Below, piece by piece: positions 44,200-52,432 of a DNA stretch of 54,400 bases. The notes under the pieces are model-generated. The model saw only the letters and a list, made by a program, of their open reading frames with translations. It had not been told where the DNA came from and made no database searches. The translations under genes were made by a program, and so were the position numbers. The stretch is taken from NCBI GenBank assembly GCA_010092885.1, contig JAADYX010000012.1:1-54400 (forward strand). The letters are read 5' to 3'. This DNA is from Chloroflexota bacterium (GTDB lineage: Bacteria; Chloroflexota; Anaerolineae; Aggregatilineales; UBA3940). How positions within the stretch are numbered: the stretch's first letter is position 1; each line of letters begins with the position of its first letter.

Positions 44200-45043
44200 G
44201 GTGTCCTCCCTGCGCAAGCTGCGCACGCTCTTGGGGTGTTAATTCCCGCAGCGGCAGTCGAACTGCCGCTGATCCTGCCAGGTGTTTGATGGCCGCTATG
44301 CGCGGCAGGCCGTCCAGCGTGCTGAGCCGGTCGTTGAGGGCTTGCTGGGCCTGTTCGGCCTCCTGACCGCTGTGGTGCGCATCGTAGACGGCCCGCAATG
44401 AGGCAGCGAACAGGTTGGCGGCACCGGTGATGGCTCCCGCCCCGCCTGCTTCAAGTGTGCGCAGGAGCAGGCGGTCATCGCCGACGAAGACAATCAGTCC
44501 CCGCTCGATCAGCGCAGACGCTCGTTCCCAACTGCCGCTGCTGTCTTTGATGCCTGCGATCTGCCCGAAGGAGTCCTGCAGCCGTGCAATAAGCGCCAGG
44601 TCGAGGTGGACCTGCGTGACTTTCGGATTGTGGTACAGCAGCAGCGGGGCGTCGGTGGGCACGGCCTGTTGTATAATCGCCTTATATGTGGCGAACAGAT
44701 CAATATCGCGAGGGAAGAAAAACGGCGGGAGCACCACAGCCGCTGTGCAGCCTGTCTCGTAAGCCGCGCGCGTCAACGTGATGGTGTCGTTCAGGCTGAC
44801 TGCACCGGTTCCGGCCAGCAGAGTCAGCCCCGGATTGTGCTCAACCGCTGTTTTGAATACGGTGATGCGTTCCTCTACGGTCAGTGATGGGCCCTCACCG
44901 GTGGTGCCGCACAGCAGCACGCCATGGCAGCCGCGTGCATGCAGCCGGTGCAAGTGTGTGATAAGGCCATCCCGATCTAGCGCGCCGTCCGCGTGAAAGG
45001 GTGTAATTGATGCAGCGAATAGTCCCTGTAGTGTATCTATCAT
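44168..45043 (-). CDS. DapA-superfamily aldolase/lyase
   Basis: 291 residues. (beta/alpha)8 barrel of the dihydrodipicolinate synthase/N-acetylneuraminate lyase family: CGTTGEGPSL, LLYHNPKVTQ (Tyr of the catalytic triad) and IAGIKDSSGS with the Schiff-base Lys. True DapA usually has a YNIPGRT or similar block, which here is YHNPKVT, so a different 2-keto acid substrate is likely. First gene of its minus-strand group and divergent from a receiver-domain gene, with only 33 bases between. Confidence 0.88.
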   Translation of the reverse strand: MIDTLQGLFAASITPFHADGALDRDGLITHLHRLHARGCHGVLLCGTTGEGPSLTVEERITVFKTAVEHNPGLTLLAGTGAVSLNDTITLTRAAYETGCTAAVVLPPFFFPRDIDLFATYKAIIQQAVPTDAPLLLYHNPKVTQVHLDLALIARLQDSFGQIAGIKDSSGSWERASALIERGLIVFVGDDRLLLRTLEAGGAGAITGAANLFAASLRAVYDAHHSGQEAEQAQQALNDRLSTLDGLPRIAAIKHLAGSAAVRLPLRELTPQERAQLAQGGHHVDSSTDTRY

Positions 45044-45049
45044 CTATGT

Positions 45050-45055
45050 TACAAT
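45050..45055 (+). promoter_or_regulatory. Possible -10 box of the receiver-led operon
   Basis: TACAAT, start expected near 45062, and GAGGGGTGA before the ATG at 45077. It lies within CTATGTTACAAT (45044-45055), a 12-base exact match to the gcv promoter (9664-9675). No convincing -35. Confidence 0.4.
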
Positions 45056-45076
45056 CCGCCCGAGAGGGGTGAGCCC

Positions 45077-45505
45077 ATGTCGCATATCATTCTATACATA
45101 GAGGATGAAAACGCAATTGTCGAGCTGGTGCAGGATGTACTGCGTCACCCTGATATCGATCTCCAATTTGCGTTTTCCGCCGCGGAAGGCCTCAAGAAGG
45201 CCCGTACCGGTCACCCTGATCTTATCCTGTTAGACGTGATGATGCCCGGGCGCAGCGGTTGGAGCGTTTGGGAAGAGCTGCGCGGCGAGGATGACTTCAA
45301 GCACATTCCGATCATCATGCTGACTGGGCAGCTGCACCGCTACCGTGTGATGAAAGAGTTCGCGAAGAGCGATATCGATGCCTATATTACCAAACCGTTT
45401 GACGCACGTGTGGTCCGTGATGAAATCCAGAAGATGCTCGCTGTGACCTTCTGGGACGCACGCACCGGCAAGCCACTGCCGGTTCAGCGGGACAAAAAGG
45501 CGTGA
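45077..45505 (+). CDS. Single-domain response regulator (CheY-like)
   Basis: 142 residues, receiver domain only. IEDENAI, phospho-acceptor Asp in LLDVMMPGRSG, MLTGQ and YITKPFD are present, followed by ~25 residues without an output domain. It presumably acts by protein contact. A GAGGGGTGA ribosome site precedes the ATG. It is the first of eight co-directional, mostly overlapping genes running to 51479. Confidence 0.92.
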   Translation: MSHIILYIEDENAIVELVQDVLRHPDIDLQFAFSAAEGLKKARTGHPDLILLDVMMPGRSGWSVWEELRGEDDFKHIPIIMLTGQLHRYRVMKEFAKSDIDAYITKPFDARVVRDEIQKMLAVTFWDARTGKPLPVQRDKKA

Positions 45506-46173
45506 CCACCTATCATGTGGACCGCCTGCACGGCGGCGTGCGTCTGGCGATACTTGGCGCGTTCTTCGTGGGTTTCTACATCGGTGCGTGGCTCGTCATC
45601 CCAAACCTGCTGCCCGCGCTTCGCCTTGAGGCGTCTACTTACCTGATGCCGGGTTTGCTGGGCGGCATCATTTTTGCCATGGTGTTCTCATGGCTCGCCG
45701 AGCAGATCCTGCCGCGGGTATGGCCCAGCCGCCGCCGGCTTGTCGTTACCGGCGATGCCATCAAGCTGCAAGAAGGCGACGAACTCCAGGCCATCCTGGA
45801 TCGCAGCGAACGCCTGACCATCTTCTCATGGAGCTTCCCAATCGAGACACGGCGTGCTGCTGTCCCCCGCGGATGGTACTGTCTGGCGGTGCGCATCGCA
45901 CAGGGGCGGCGCTTCATCAGCCCGTACACCTTCATGCCGCCCGATGCCCTTGAGGACTTCCCACAGATCCGATCCTTTACCGAGTTGATCTCGGAGAAGG
46001 AAGCGAAGAAGCCCGGCAACGAGCACCTGCTCGATATCTTCGGCGAACAGGGCCATCTGCGCGCCGCCGAAAGTGACCGCTGGCGGGATGGCGTTGAGAT
46101 GAGCCGGGAGGATTTCCGCCAGTTGGTGCTTCAGCTGCGCGACATTGTGCCTGAGTGGAAGCGCAGCGAGTGA
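45502..46173 (+). CDS. Two-helix membrane protein of unknown function
   Basis: 223 residues from a GTG overlapping the receiver stop by four bases. Two hydrophobic helices (AILGAFFVGFYIGAWLVIP and LMPGLLGGIIFAMVFSWLA) are followed by a ~150-residue soluble domain (LVVTGDAIKLQEGDELQAIL, WSFPIETRRAAVPRGWYCLA, then an acidic helical end). I do not recognise a family. The tight coupling to a receiver on one side and an exported glycosidase-like protein on the other suggests a membrane-side partner. Confidence 0.75.
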   Translation: MTTYHVDRLHGGVRLAILGAFFVGFYIGAWLVIPNLLPALRLEASTYLMPGLLGGIIFAMVFSWLAEQILPRVWPSRRRLVVTGDAIKLQEGDELQAILDRSERLTIFSWSFPIETRRAAVPRGWYCLAVRIAQGRRFISPYTFMPPDALEDFPQIRSFTELISEKEAKKPGNEHLLDIFGEQGHLRAAESDRWRDGVEMSREDFRQLVLQLRDIVPEWKRSE

Positions 46174-47678
46174 CCCGTCGCCTCATCGCTGTGGGGCTCA
46201 TTGCGCTGAGCGCACTCCTCTTCGCCTCACAGCCAGCTGCTGCCCAACGTGACCCCGTGCCCTGGTTCGGCGTGGTCGAACCGCATGATGCACACATCCA
46301 CGCATCGGAGCTGGGCGTCGGTTGGGGTAGGGCGCGCTTCCTGTGGCCGTGGGTTCAGCCTGAGGGCCCTGATCAGTGGGTTGAAGCTGAACTCACGTCT
46401 GAGCAGCTTGCCCGCGAGCGTGATGCCGGTCGCGAAACGGTGGCCATCCTGATCGGTGTGGCGGATTGGGCTCGCGACGCTGACGGGCTGCCGCGCGGCC
46501 TGTATCTGCCATATGATGATCCGGAAAACCTGTGGGCGGCCTATGTGACAGAGGCGGTGTCGCGCTATGCGGGCCGCATCGATCACTGGATCATCTGGAA
46601 TGAGCCGGATGTGTGGGATGTCGACCATCCTGGTTTCACGTGGCCTGGTACCGTCGAAGACTTCGTCCAGCTGATGCGAGTCTCGTATCTGGCCGCCAAA
46701 GACGCCAACCCGGATAGCATCATCCACCTCGCCGCCATGAGCCACTACTGGGATGCGCTCTACGGGCGTGAGCTGTACTTCACACACTTACTTGACACCC
46801 TGACCGCCGATCAGCACGCCGCCCGCCATAACTACTATTACGATGTCGCCACCCTGCACCTCTACTTCAATCCAGCGGATGTCTACGAGTTGGTCGCTGC
46901 GTATCGGGCCATGCAGTCGGACTACGGCATCGACAAGCCGCTTTGGCTCGTGGAGACCAACGCTGCACCCGCTGACGATCCGGCCCGACCCGTGCCGCAA
47001 CCCACATTCAAGGTCTCGCTGGCCGAACAGGCCGCATTCGCGCCGCAGGCCTTGGCCCTGTCTCGCGCTGCCGGAGCTGACCGGGTCAGCATCTATAAGC
47101 TGATCGACACTGAGGGCGATATCGCGGCCAACCCGGAACCCTTCGGCCTGGTTCGTGCGGACGGCGCGACACGGCCCGCGTTCAGAACGACACAGGTTGC
47201 TGTGGATCGCCTGGCCGATGCGCACACGCTCCATTGGGCTGACCGTGGCCCGGTCGCTCAGGTGATCGCCTACACGGACACGCAGGTGATTCGGCTGCTG
47301 TGGAGCCGGCTGCCCGTCGCGCAGCAGGTTGCAGTGCCCGCGCGCGCGCATGGTGCTGTTCACCTCGATATGTGGGGCACACCGACCCCGCTTCCCGCGG
47401 CACAGGGCGTCTATACGGTCACCCTGGCTGGCGCGACCTGCGGTGAGGCCATCGGCGACTTCTGCATGATCGGCGGCCCTGTGATCTATATCGTCGAAGA
47501 TGTTGACGAATCGGCGTATTCCACCGATGATATGCATGTGCGTGTGCTTGCCTCCAGCGAAACCGTGATGGAAGCGCTCGCCACACCACGGCGGCCACCG
47601 CTGCCCGTTGGCCTTGTCGCCCTGCCGCTGCTGCTGGGCACCTGGATCCTCATCCGCAAAGGGAGCAAACCACAATGA
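46170..47678 (+). CDS. Exported glycosidase-like TIM-barrel protein with C-terminal anchor
   Basis: 502 residues from a GTG overlapping the previous stop (GTGA). A signal peptide (RRLIAVGLIALSALLFASQPAAA) and a C-terminal helix (VGLVALPLLLGTWILI followed by RKGSK) suggest a surface protein anchored at the end. The barrel has IIWNEPDVW (acid/base Glu) and LWLVETNA (nucleophile Glu) as in GH39/GH5-type enzymes. The final ~170 residues before the anchor form a beta-rich domain. Substrate probably a polysaccharide. Next gene overlaps by four bases. Confidence 0.8.
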   Translation: MTRRLIAVGLIALSALLFASQPAAAQRDPVPWFGVVEPHDAHIHASELGVGWGRARFLWPWVQPEGPDQWVEAELTSEQLARERDAGRETVAILIGVADWARDADGLPRGLYLPYDDPENLWAAYVTEAVSRYAGRIDHWIIWNEPDVWDVDHPGFTWPGTVEDFVQLMRVSYLAAKDANPDSIIHLAAMSHYWDALYGRELYFTHLLDTLTADQHAARHNYYYDVATLHLYFNPADVYELVAAYRAMQSDYGIDKPLWLVETNAAPADDPARPVPQPTFKVSLAEQAAFAPQALALSRAAGADRVSIYKLIDTEGDIAANPEPFGLVRADGATRPAFRTTQVAVDRLADAHTLHWADRGPVAQVIAYTDTQVIRLLWSRLPVAQQVAVPARAHGAVHLDMWGTPTPLPAAQGVYTVTLAGATCGEAIGDFCMIGGPVIYIVEDVDESAYSTDDMHVRVLASSETVMEALATPRRPPLPVGLVALPLLLGTWILIRKGSKPQ

Positions 47679-48565
47679 GCGAAATCAAGATCTTCTGGGA
47701 CCCGACCGGCATGACGCTCGACGTGACCGGTACCAACAAGTTCATCCGGGCGACCGACGGTGATACGCCCTACATCTCCGTTTCCGTGCGCATGTTGAGC
47801 ATCGATGCCCCGGAAGTCCATTATCCGGGCAATGCTAACCCCGAACGCCAGAATGAAAACCTTGCGCAGCTGGCCGACTGGATCGAACAGGGCAAGGCCC
47901 CCATCAACGATGATCTCGCCGCGTACCTGCATCCGCGCCTCGCGACAGGTGAGGCAGGCACGCTGCAAAAGGAGCAGGGGGAGCATTCATCCACGGTCTT
48001 CATCCAGATGCTCGATGAGATGTTGACCAAGGAGAATGGCCGTAAACGGAGCCTGTTCGTCCGTATGGCTGACCAGCCCTTCGATGCGTATGGGCGCCAG
48101 CTGGCCTATCTGGCCCCTTCCTACAGCCGGGCTGAACGCGAGCAGATGTCCCGTTGGGAGCGTGCCTCCTTCAACCTGCTGATGATCCGTGCCGGGTGGG
48201 CGGCACCCTTTATTATCTACCCGAGCATTCCCCGCTACAGTGATCTGATTATGATGCAGCAGGCGGGCAGGGAAGCATACGTCGGCGGGCGAGGTATCTG
48301 GGCGGAACCCCTCACACTGGCCGGGTATGAGTTCCGCATGGCAGTGAAACTCTACAAAGTGACCAAGCGCCTTGAGGAAGGTGAGGCGCTCTCGTTTGGT
48401 GAACAGTACACCTGGATCAGCCGGTACGTGTTCGACATGACGACCCGTGAGATCTTCTACCCGCAGGATTACTTCAAGATCGATCCCTACAACCGGATCT
48501 TCATCTGGCCGGACGACGTGAAGGACGCCGTCGGCAAACTGAACCTCGTGCCCGGCGACCGCTGA
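47675..48565 (+). CDS. Staphylococcal-nuclease-like protein without signal peptide
   Basis: 296 residues. TDGDTPYISVSVRMLSIDAPE has the metal and catalytic set (Asp, Arg, Asp, Glu) and DAYGRQLAYL the second catalytic Arg of the SNase fold. Between them is a larger insertion (~100 residues) than in nuclease A. The C-terminal ~90 residues (FRMAVKLYKVTKRLEEGEAL, DYFKIDPYNRIFIWP) are an extra domain. No signal peptide is seen, so it may act inside the cell. Substrate likely single-stranded nucleic acid. Confidence 0.82.
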   Translation: MSEIKIFWDPTGMTLDVTGTNKFIRATDGDTPYISVSVRMLSIDAPEVHYPGNANPERQNENLAQLADWIEQGKAPINDDLAAYLHPRLATGEAGTLQKEQGEHSSTVFIQMLDEMLTKENGRKRSLFVRMADQPFDAYGRQLAYLAPSYSRAEREQMSRWERASFNLLMIRAGWAAPFIIYPSIPRYSDLIMMQQAGREAYVGGRGIWAEPLTLAGYEFRMAVKLYKVTKRLEEGEALSFGEQYTWISRYVFDMTTREIFYPQDYFKIDPYNRIFIWPDDVKDAVGKLNLVPGDR

Positions 48566-48595
48566 GTTTCGCCGGTTCCAGCGAAAGGACACGCT

Positions 48596-49084
48596 ATGCG
48601 CATTGCGATTTGCGCCGACATTCACGACAACATCTGGGCGCTGGAGAACGCCCTGCCTGGCATGAACCAGGCCAATGTGCTGATCTTCTGCGGTGACTTC
48701 TGCGCGCCCTTCACCCTGACTCAGCTCGCGCGCGGGTTCGAGGGGCCCGTGCATGCCGTGTTTGGCAATAATGACGGTGACCCGCGCATGCTGGTCCAGA
48801 TGGCTGAGGATGCCGGTAATGTCACACTGCACGGTCAGTTCGCCGATATCAACCTGGGTGGGTTCCGCATTGCGGTGAATCACTATCCCGATATCGCGCG
48901 CGGTGTGGCGGCCGGTGGCGGCTTTGATCTGGTCTGTTACGGCCACGACCATACCCTGCATGAGCAGCGGATCGGCGATACCCTGCTGCTCAATCCCGGC
49001 GAGATTATGGGCCGGTTTGGCCGCAGCACATACGCTATCGTGGATACAACCGAGCGCGCTGTTCAGGTCCGTGATGTCGAATGA
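48596..49084 (+). CDS. Metallophosphoesterase, YfcE/MJ0936-type
   Basis: 162 residues. Full two-metal ligand set: DIH, CGDFC, FGNND, VNHYP and YGHDHT, as in YfcE-type phosphodiesterases that hydrolyse small phosphodiesters in vitro. It contrasts with the degenerate relative at 8839. GAAAGGA precedes the ATG. The next gene starts 11 bases before its stop. Confidence 0.92.
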   Translation: MRIAICADIHDNIWALENALPGMNQANVLIFCGDFCAPFTLTQLARGFEGPVHAVFGNNDGDPRMLVQMAEDAGNVTLHGQFADINLGGFRIAVNHYPDIARGVAAGGGFDLVCYGHDHTLHEQRIGDTLLLNPGEIMGRFGRSTYAIVDTTERAVQVRDVE

Positions 49085-49361
49085 ACCCAATGCCGGCACC
49101 GTCGTTGCGGTGGGTCTGGGCAAGGGATGCCTGGCCGGGCTCGGCCTGGCGGTGCTGTTTTTGGTAGTCAGTGCGCTGACCTATGCGCTGCTCGGTCTTT
49201 TCGACCTGCCCGTGAACATCCGGCTGCTTTTGACCTTTCTCAGTGGACCTGTGCTGGGTACGGTGGGCGTCATTATCGTGCTGTATATGCGTTCGTTGGC
49301 CAACCAACAGAACTTTGACCCCAAACCCCTCCCTGACGATGAAACAGCTGATTGGGACTGA
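49074..49361 (+). CDS. Small two-helix membrane protein
   Basis: 95 residues, overlapping the phosphoesterase end by 11 bases and the methylase start by 23. Two membrane helices (GCLAGLGLAVLFLVVSALTYAL and LLLTFLSGPVLGTVGVIIVLYM) with a short acidic C-terminus. No family recognised. The ATG has AGGT a few bases upstream; the reading frame is intact and has the same high-GC codon style as its neighbours. Confidence 0.65.
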   Translation: MSNEPNAGTVVAVGLGKGCLAGLGLAVLFLVVSALTYALLGLFDLPVNIRLLLTFLSGPVLGTVGVIIVLYMRSLANQQNFDPKPLPDDETADWD

Positions 49362-49875
49362 CCTCAAGCGGTTCAACCGCGCGTGGCAGCGCGCTTATCC
49401 CCACCACGCCGATATTGTGCTGGTACTGCAAAGTGTCGCCTACCCGGCCAATGTCGGGTCGCTGTTCCGGATCGCCGATGGTGTTAACCTTACGGAGATG
49501 ATCCTCTGTTCAGCCACGCCCACACCGCCGCAGCCGACTGTGGTCAAAGTGGCGCGTGACAAACACAAGCGGATCGCCTGGCGGTATGAGGAGCGGGCCG
49601 AGGAGGCCATCGCCACCCTGCGCAGCGCGGGCTACCATATCGCCGCTGTGGAGATCACCGACGAGGCCATCCCCTATTTTGATTTTGCCGCCCCGCGCCG
49701 GACCGCCTTTGTGCTCGGCAATGAGGACCACGGCGTGTCGCAGTCGGTCCTTGATCTGTGCGATACAGCCGTCTTCGTGCCGATGTACGGGCGCGGCCTC
49801 TCCCTGAACGTTCATGTCAGCGCGGGCGTGATTCTCTATGACGCCGTTGTGCAACACGTGGAAAGGAACGACTGA
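49339..49875 (+). CDS. SpoU/TrmH-family RNA methyltransferase
   Basis: 178 residues. SPOUT knot motifs: ANVGSLFRIADG (motif 1), FVLGNEDHGVS (motif 2) and VPMYGRGLSLNVHVSAGVILYDA-like C-terminus (motif 3, GLSLNV). These 2'-O-methylate tRNA or rRNA ribose; the exact target is not evident. Starts within the small membrane-protein gene and ends one base into the next gene start (TGATG), so it is coupled on both sides. Confidence 0.9.
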   Translation: MKQLIGTDLKRFNRAWQRAYPHHADIVLVLQSVAYPANVGSLFRIADGVNLTEMILCSATPTPPQPTVVKVARDKHKRIAWRYEERAEEAIATLRSAGYHIAAVEITDEAIPYFDFAAPRRTAFVLGNEDHGVSQSVLDLCDTAVFVPMYGRGLSLNVHVSAGVILYDAVVQHVERND

Positions 49876-50456
49876 TGCCCAAAGTAGTTAGCGTTGAGCA
49901 AATGGTTGCCATTGAAAAGGCAGCCGACGAGTCCGGCATGATCGACTATGATACCATGATGCAGAACGCTGGCCGCGCCACAGCAGAGGTGGTCAGGCAG
50001 CGGCTCAACCTGCTGACCCAGTTCGGCCGTGTCGCCGTATTGGTCGGGCCGGGCAATAACGGCGGAGACGGCTTGGTCGCCGCGCGGATCATCGCGGAAG
50101 AGACGGAGGCAGAAGTCGGCGCTTACCTGCTTGAACCGCGCGAGGATGATCTATTCAACGCCGCGCAGGATGCCGGGGTGTTCCTCGCCGATGCCGAGAG
50201 CGATCAGCGCTGGCGCATCCTGCGCACCATGGTTGAGAATGCTGATGTTCTGGTGGACGCACTGCTCGGCACAGGGATCGATCTGCCATTGCGGGACGAG
50301 GCCGCGAAACTCCTCAGGCAGGCCAGCGGTGCGGCTTTCCCCCCGGCACCGGCCCGCCGTCTGATCCGCCCTGCAAGCTCGAACCGTGTGCCTGTCCGGC
50401 GGGCCTTTGTCGTCGCGGTGGACTGCCCATCCGGCCTGGACTGCTACACGGGCTAG
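49875..50456 (+). CDS. NAD(P)HX epimerase domain, interrupted by an in-frame TAG
   Basis: 193 codons ending in TAG at 50454-50456. The YjeF-N/NnrE features are clear: QNAGRATAEVV, GPGNNGGDGLVAARI and AVDCPSGLDCYTG, which is the usual end of the epimerase domain. The frame continues beyond TAG without a shift into an NnrD domain (residue 194 would be Glu, Gln, Lys or Ser by single-base change; Glu is the common residue after YTG-type loops). Either a nonsense mutation, a sequencing error or read-through. It repairs hydrated NAD(P)H together with the dehydratase. Confidence 0.85.
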   Translation: MPKVVSVEQMVAIEKAADESGMIDYDTMMQNAGRATAEVVRQRLNLLTQFGRVAVLVGPGNNGGDGLVAARIIAEETEAEVGAYLLEPREDDLFNAAQDAGVFLADAESDQRWRILRTMVENADVLVDALLGTGIDLPLRDEAAKLLRQASGAAFPPAPARRLIRPASSNRVPVRRAFVVAVDCPSGLDCYTG

Positions 50457-51479
50457 GCCGACCCCAATACCATACCCGCCGATATCACCGTGACCTTCGC
50501 CGCTGCCAAGCGGGGCCACTTCGCATCGAACCTTGTCGGCGAACTTATCATCGCCGATATCGGCATCAGCGACCGGCTGCCTGCCCTGCGTGATGTGACC
50601 GTTGAGGTGGCCACCGATGTCGCTGACCTGATTCCACAGCGCGATCCGTTTGGGCATAAAGGCACGTTCGGAACGGTGCTGGTCGTCGCCGGATCAACGC
50701 ACTTCACAGGTGCGGCTGCGTTGTCCGGCATGGCGGCTTACCAGTCCGGGGCAGGCCTCGTCCGGATGGCGGTGCCGCAGCCTCTGCACCCAATTCTGGC
50801 CGGGTCACTGTATGAGCCTGTGTGGTTACCCCTTCCGCACGAGGCAGGCGCATTTGCCCCGGCCAGTCTGGGCGTACTGCGCGACCAGGCCGGGGGCTTC
50901 GACGCTTTGCTGCTGGGACCGGGCATTGGCCAGAGCGAGCCGACGGCAGCCTTCCTGCGGGACCTTCTCGCGGAAACCGAGCTGATCGAGCACGCGCCCC
51001 TTGTGATCGATGCCGATGGGCTCAATCTGCTGGCGGCCCAAGACGCATGGTGGGAACAACTGCCGGAACACACCGTCCTGACTCCGCATCCGGGTGAGAT
51101 GGCGCGGCTGGCCCGGTTGGATACGGCCGTCGTTCAGGCTGACCGGATTGGGGTGGCGCAGCGCAGTGCCGCCAAATGGGGATGTGTGATTGTACTAAAG
51201 GGCGCGCACACTGTGGTCGCTACACCTGATGGGGGGGCGGTGATTATTCCCTTTGCCAGCGATGCCCTTGCCACTGCCGGGTCAGGCGATGTATTGGCCG
51301 GGTGCATTGCAAGCCTGATTGCCCAGGGTGCCACACCTTGGGATGCGGCGGTGGCCGGCGCCTATGTACACGCGGTGGCTGGCAGCCAGGTCGCCGAGTG
51401 GATCGGCAGTTCGCGCGGGGTGGTCGCGGGGGACATTCCTAGGGCGCTGCCGCGCGCGTTCGCCAGCGTGGTCGAATAA
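50457..51479 (+). CDS. ADP/ATP-dependent NAD(P)HX dehydratase domain downstream of the TAG
   Basis: In the same frame as the epimerase; the reading frame resumes directly after the TAG (ADPNTIPADITVTFAAAKRG). If expressed alone the first start is a GTG at 50490 with no clear ribosome site. Dehydratase features are KGTFGTVLVVAG, DADGLNLL, LTPHPGEMARL, VVLKGAHT-like (IVLKGAHTVVA) and the GSGDVLAG active-site loop, all intact. A single-polypeptide NnrED is common in bacteria. Ends 51477-51479, next to a terminator for the opposite strand. Confidence 0.85.
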   Translation, partial: ADPNTIPADITVTFAAAKRGHFASNLVGELIIADIGISDRLPALRDVTVEVATDVADLIPQRDPFGHKGTFGTVLVVAGSTHFTGAAALSGMAAYQSGAGLVRMAVPQPLHPILAGSLYEPVWLPLPHEAGAFAPASLGVLRDQAGGFDALLLGPGIGQSEPTAAFLRDLLAETELIEHAPLVIDADGLNLLAAQDAWWEQLPEHTVLTPHPGEMARLARLDTAVVQADRIGVAQRSAAKWGCVIVLKGAHTVVATPDGGAVIIPFASDALATAGSGDVLAGCIASLIAQGATPWDAAVAGAYVHAVAGSQVAEWIGSSRGVVAGDIPRALPRAFASVVE

Positions 51480-51506
51480 AAAAACCGGGGCATCGAACCG
51501 CCCCGG
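51478..51506 (-). terminator. Intrinsic terminator of the YtxH-DUF948 transcript
   Basis: On the minus strand CCGGGGC (51506-51500) pairs with GCCCCGG (51491-51485) around an 8-base loop, followed by seven U residues (51484-51478). It also overlaps the stop codon of the converging Nnr gene. Confidence 0.88.
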
Positions 51507-51526
51507 CTGGTGGTTGGTCTGACTGG

Positions 51527-51868
51527 TCAGCTGCTGGCGGTCTCGCCCTCAGCCTGACCGTTACCGTCACGGGCACCGCCCGCACCCGAAATGCGCTGAC
51601 GCGCTTCTTCAATCTGGGCGGCGGCCTGCGCCTGCAGGTCTTCTGCCTGCTGGCGGATATCGGTGAGGGTCTCTTCTGCGCGTGCACGGAAGCGCTGCAC
51701 CTCGTCCTCAGCACGATCGCGCAGCTCAATACCGCGTGTCACGATCTGCTCACGTGTTTCCTCACCGGACTGCGGCGCGGTCAGCAGCGCAACCGCTGCC
51801 CCGATCAGCCCGCCGACAACGAACCCGGTCAGGAATGCCCCAAAATCATTGCTGCTGTTGTCCGCCAT
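51527..51868 (-). CDS. YtxH-domain small membrane protein
   Basis: 113 residues from an ATG preceded by GGAGG. GFVVGGLIGAAVALLTAPQSGEETR is a glycine-zipper helix with the GKET-like motif typical of YtxH proteins, then a long amphipathic Gln/Arg/Ala-rich helix. YtxH proteins are stress-associated in Firmicutes; function unknown. It begins inside the DUF948-like gene and ends at an intrinsic terminator. Confidence 0.85.
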   Translation of the reverse strand: MADNSSNDFGAFLTGFVVGGLIGAAVALLTAPQSGEETREQIVTRGIELRDRAEDEVQRFRARAEETLTDIRQQAEDLQAQAAAQIEEARQRISGAGGARDGNGQAEGETASS

Positions 51869-52358
51869 AGGTTTTTCCTCCATCTTCGGTTTGTTTTGGT
51901 CGACCACCATTCTTCCCAGTAACGGCCCTGCGGACCGAATCCAGGTCACTCAGTACTGATGCCAGACCGGCCGCCCAAGCGTTCGCCTTGATAACGGGAT
52001 CGGTCAGGTACTTGCTCAAGAAGACGGCTGTACCACGCACCGCGTTCACAGTCTCGGATGTCGACTCGATCAGCGGAGTCAGTTCGCTGTTGAGCAAAAG
52101 GACGAGACGTGCGATCTGCACGATCATCACCACCATGGCGACGCCTATCACCACAAGCAGCAAACTCAACAGCACGACCAGGTAGTCGCGCACAACCTCC
52201 ACCCGTGGTCCCCATGTCTCCGCGTTAACGGCGAGTAGTACGCCGACTACGATGAGGCCGATCAGGAACACAGCCAGCGCTATTCCGATAATGGTAAGGA
52301 TGCGCTGTGTTTGCTCTTCGTCGCTTTGTCCGGTGGAACGGGACGGTGTGGTTGTCAT
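51846..52358 (-). CDS. DUF948-like membrane protein
   Basis: 170 residues with two hydrophobic helices (IIGIALAVFLIGLIVVGVLL and VVLLSLLLVVIGVAMVVMIV) and then a stretch like LTPLIESTSETVNAVRGTA, the periodic Thr/Val pattern of DUF948 proteins. DUF948 and YtxH genes occur together in many bacteria, which supports both calls. It overlaps the YtxH gene by 23 bases and has its own promoter. Confidence 0.75.
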   Translation of the reverse strand: MTTTPSRSTGQSDEEQTQRILTIIGIALAVFLIGLIVVGVLLAVNAETWGPRVEVVRDYLVVLLSLLLVVIGVAMVVMIVQIARLVLLLNSELTPLIESTSETVNAVRGTAVFLSKYLTDPVIKANAWAAGLASVLSDLDSVRRAVTGKNGGRPKQTEDGGKTYGGQQQQ

Positions 52359-52386
52359 ACAGTCTCTCGATGGGTGGTTTAACTGA

Positions 52387-52395
52387 AGTATAGCA
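52387..52395 (-). promoter_or_regulatory. Extended -10 promoter of the DUF948-YtxH pair
   Basis: Minus strand TG-C-TATACT (52395-52387), start near 52380, 22-base leader before the ATG. No strong -35, as expected with an extended -10. Confidence 0.55.
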
Positions 52396-52432
52396 TATCG
52401 CCGTGGGAAGATCCTAACAGTTCATTTAGCTT

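Noticed and set aside
45044-45052. TAACAT as a leaderless promoter for the DapA-family gene
   Set aside because: The spacing would place +1 inside the start codon, so the fit is poor.
49875-51479. Genome-wide recoding of TAG as a sense codon
   Set aside because: TAG ends gcvPB, the TPR gene at 5232 and the APH-fold kinase gene at 17931, so it is a regular stop codon.
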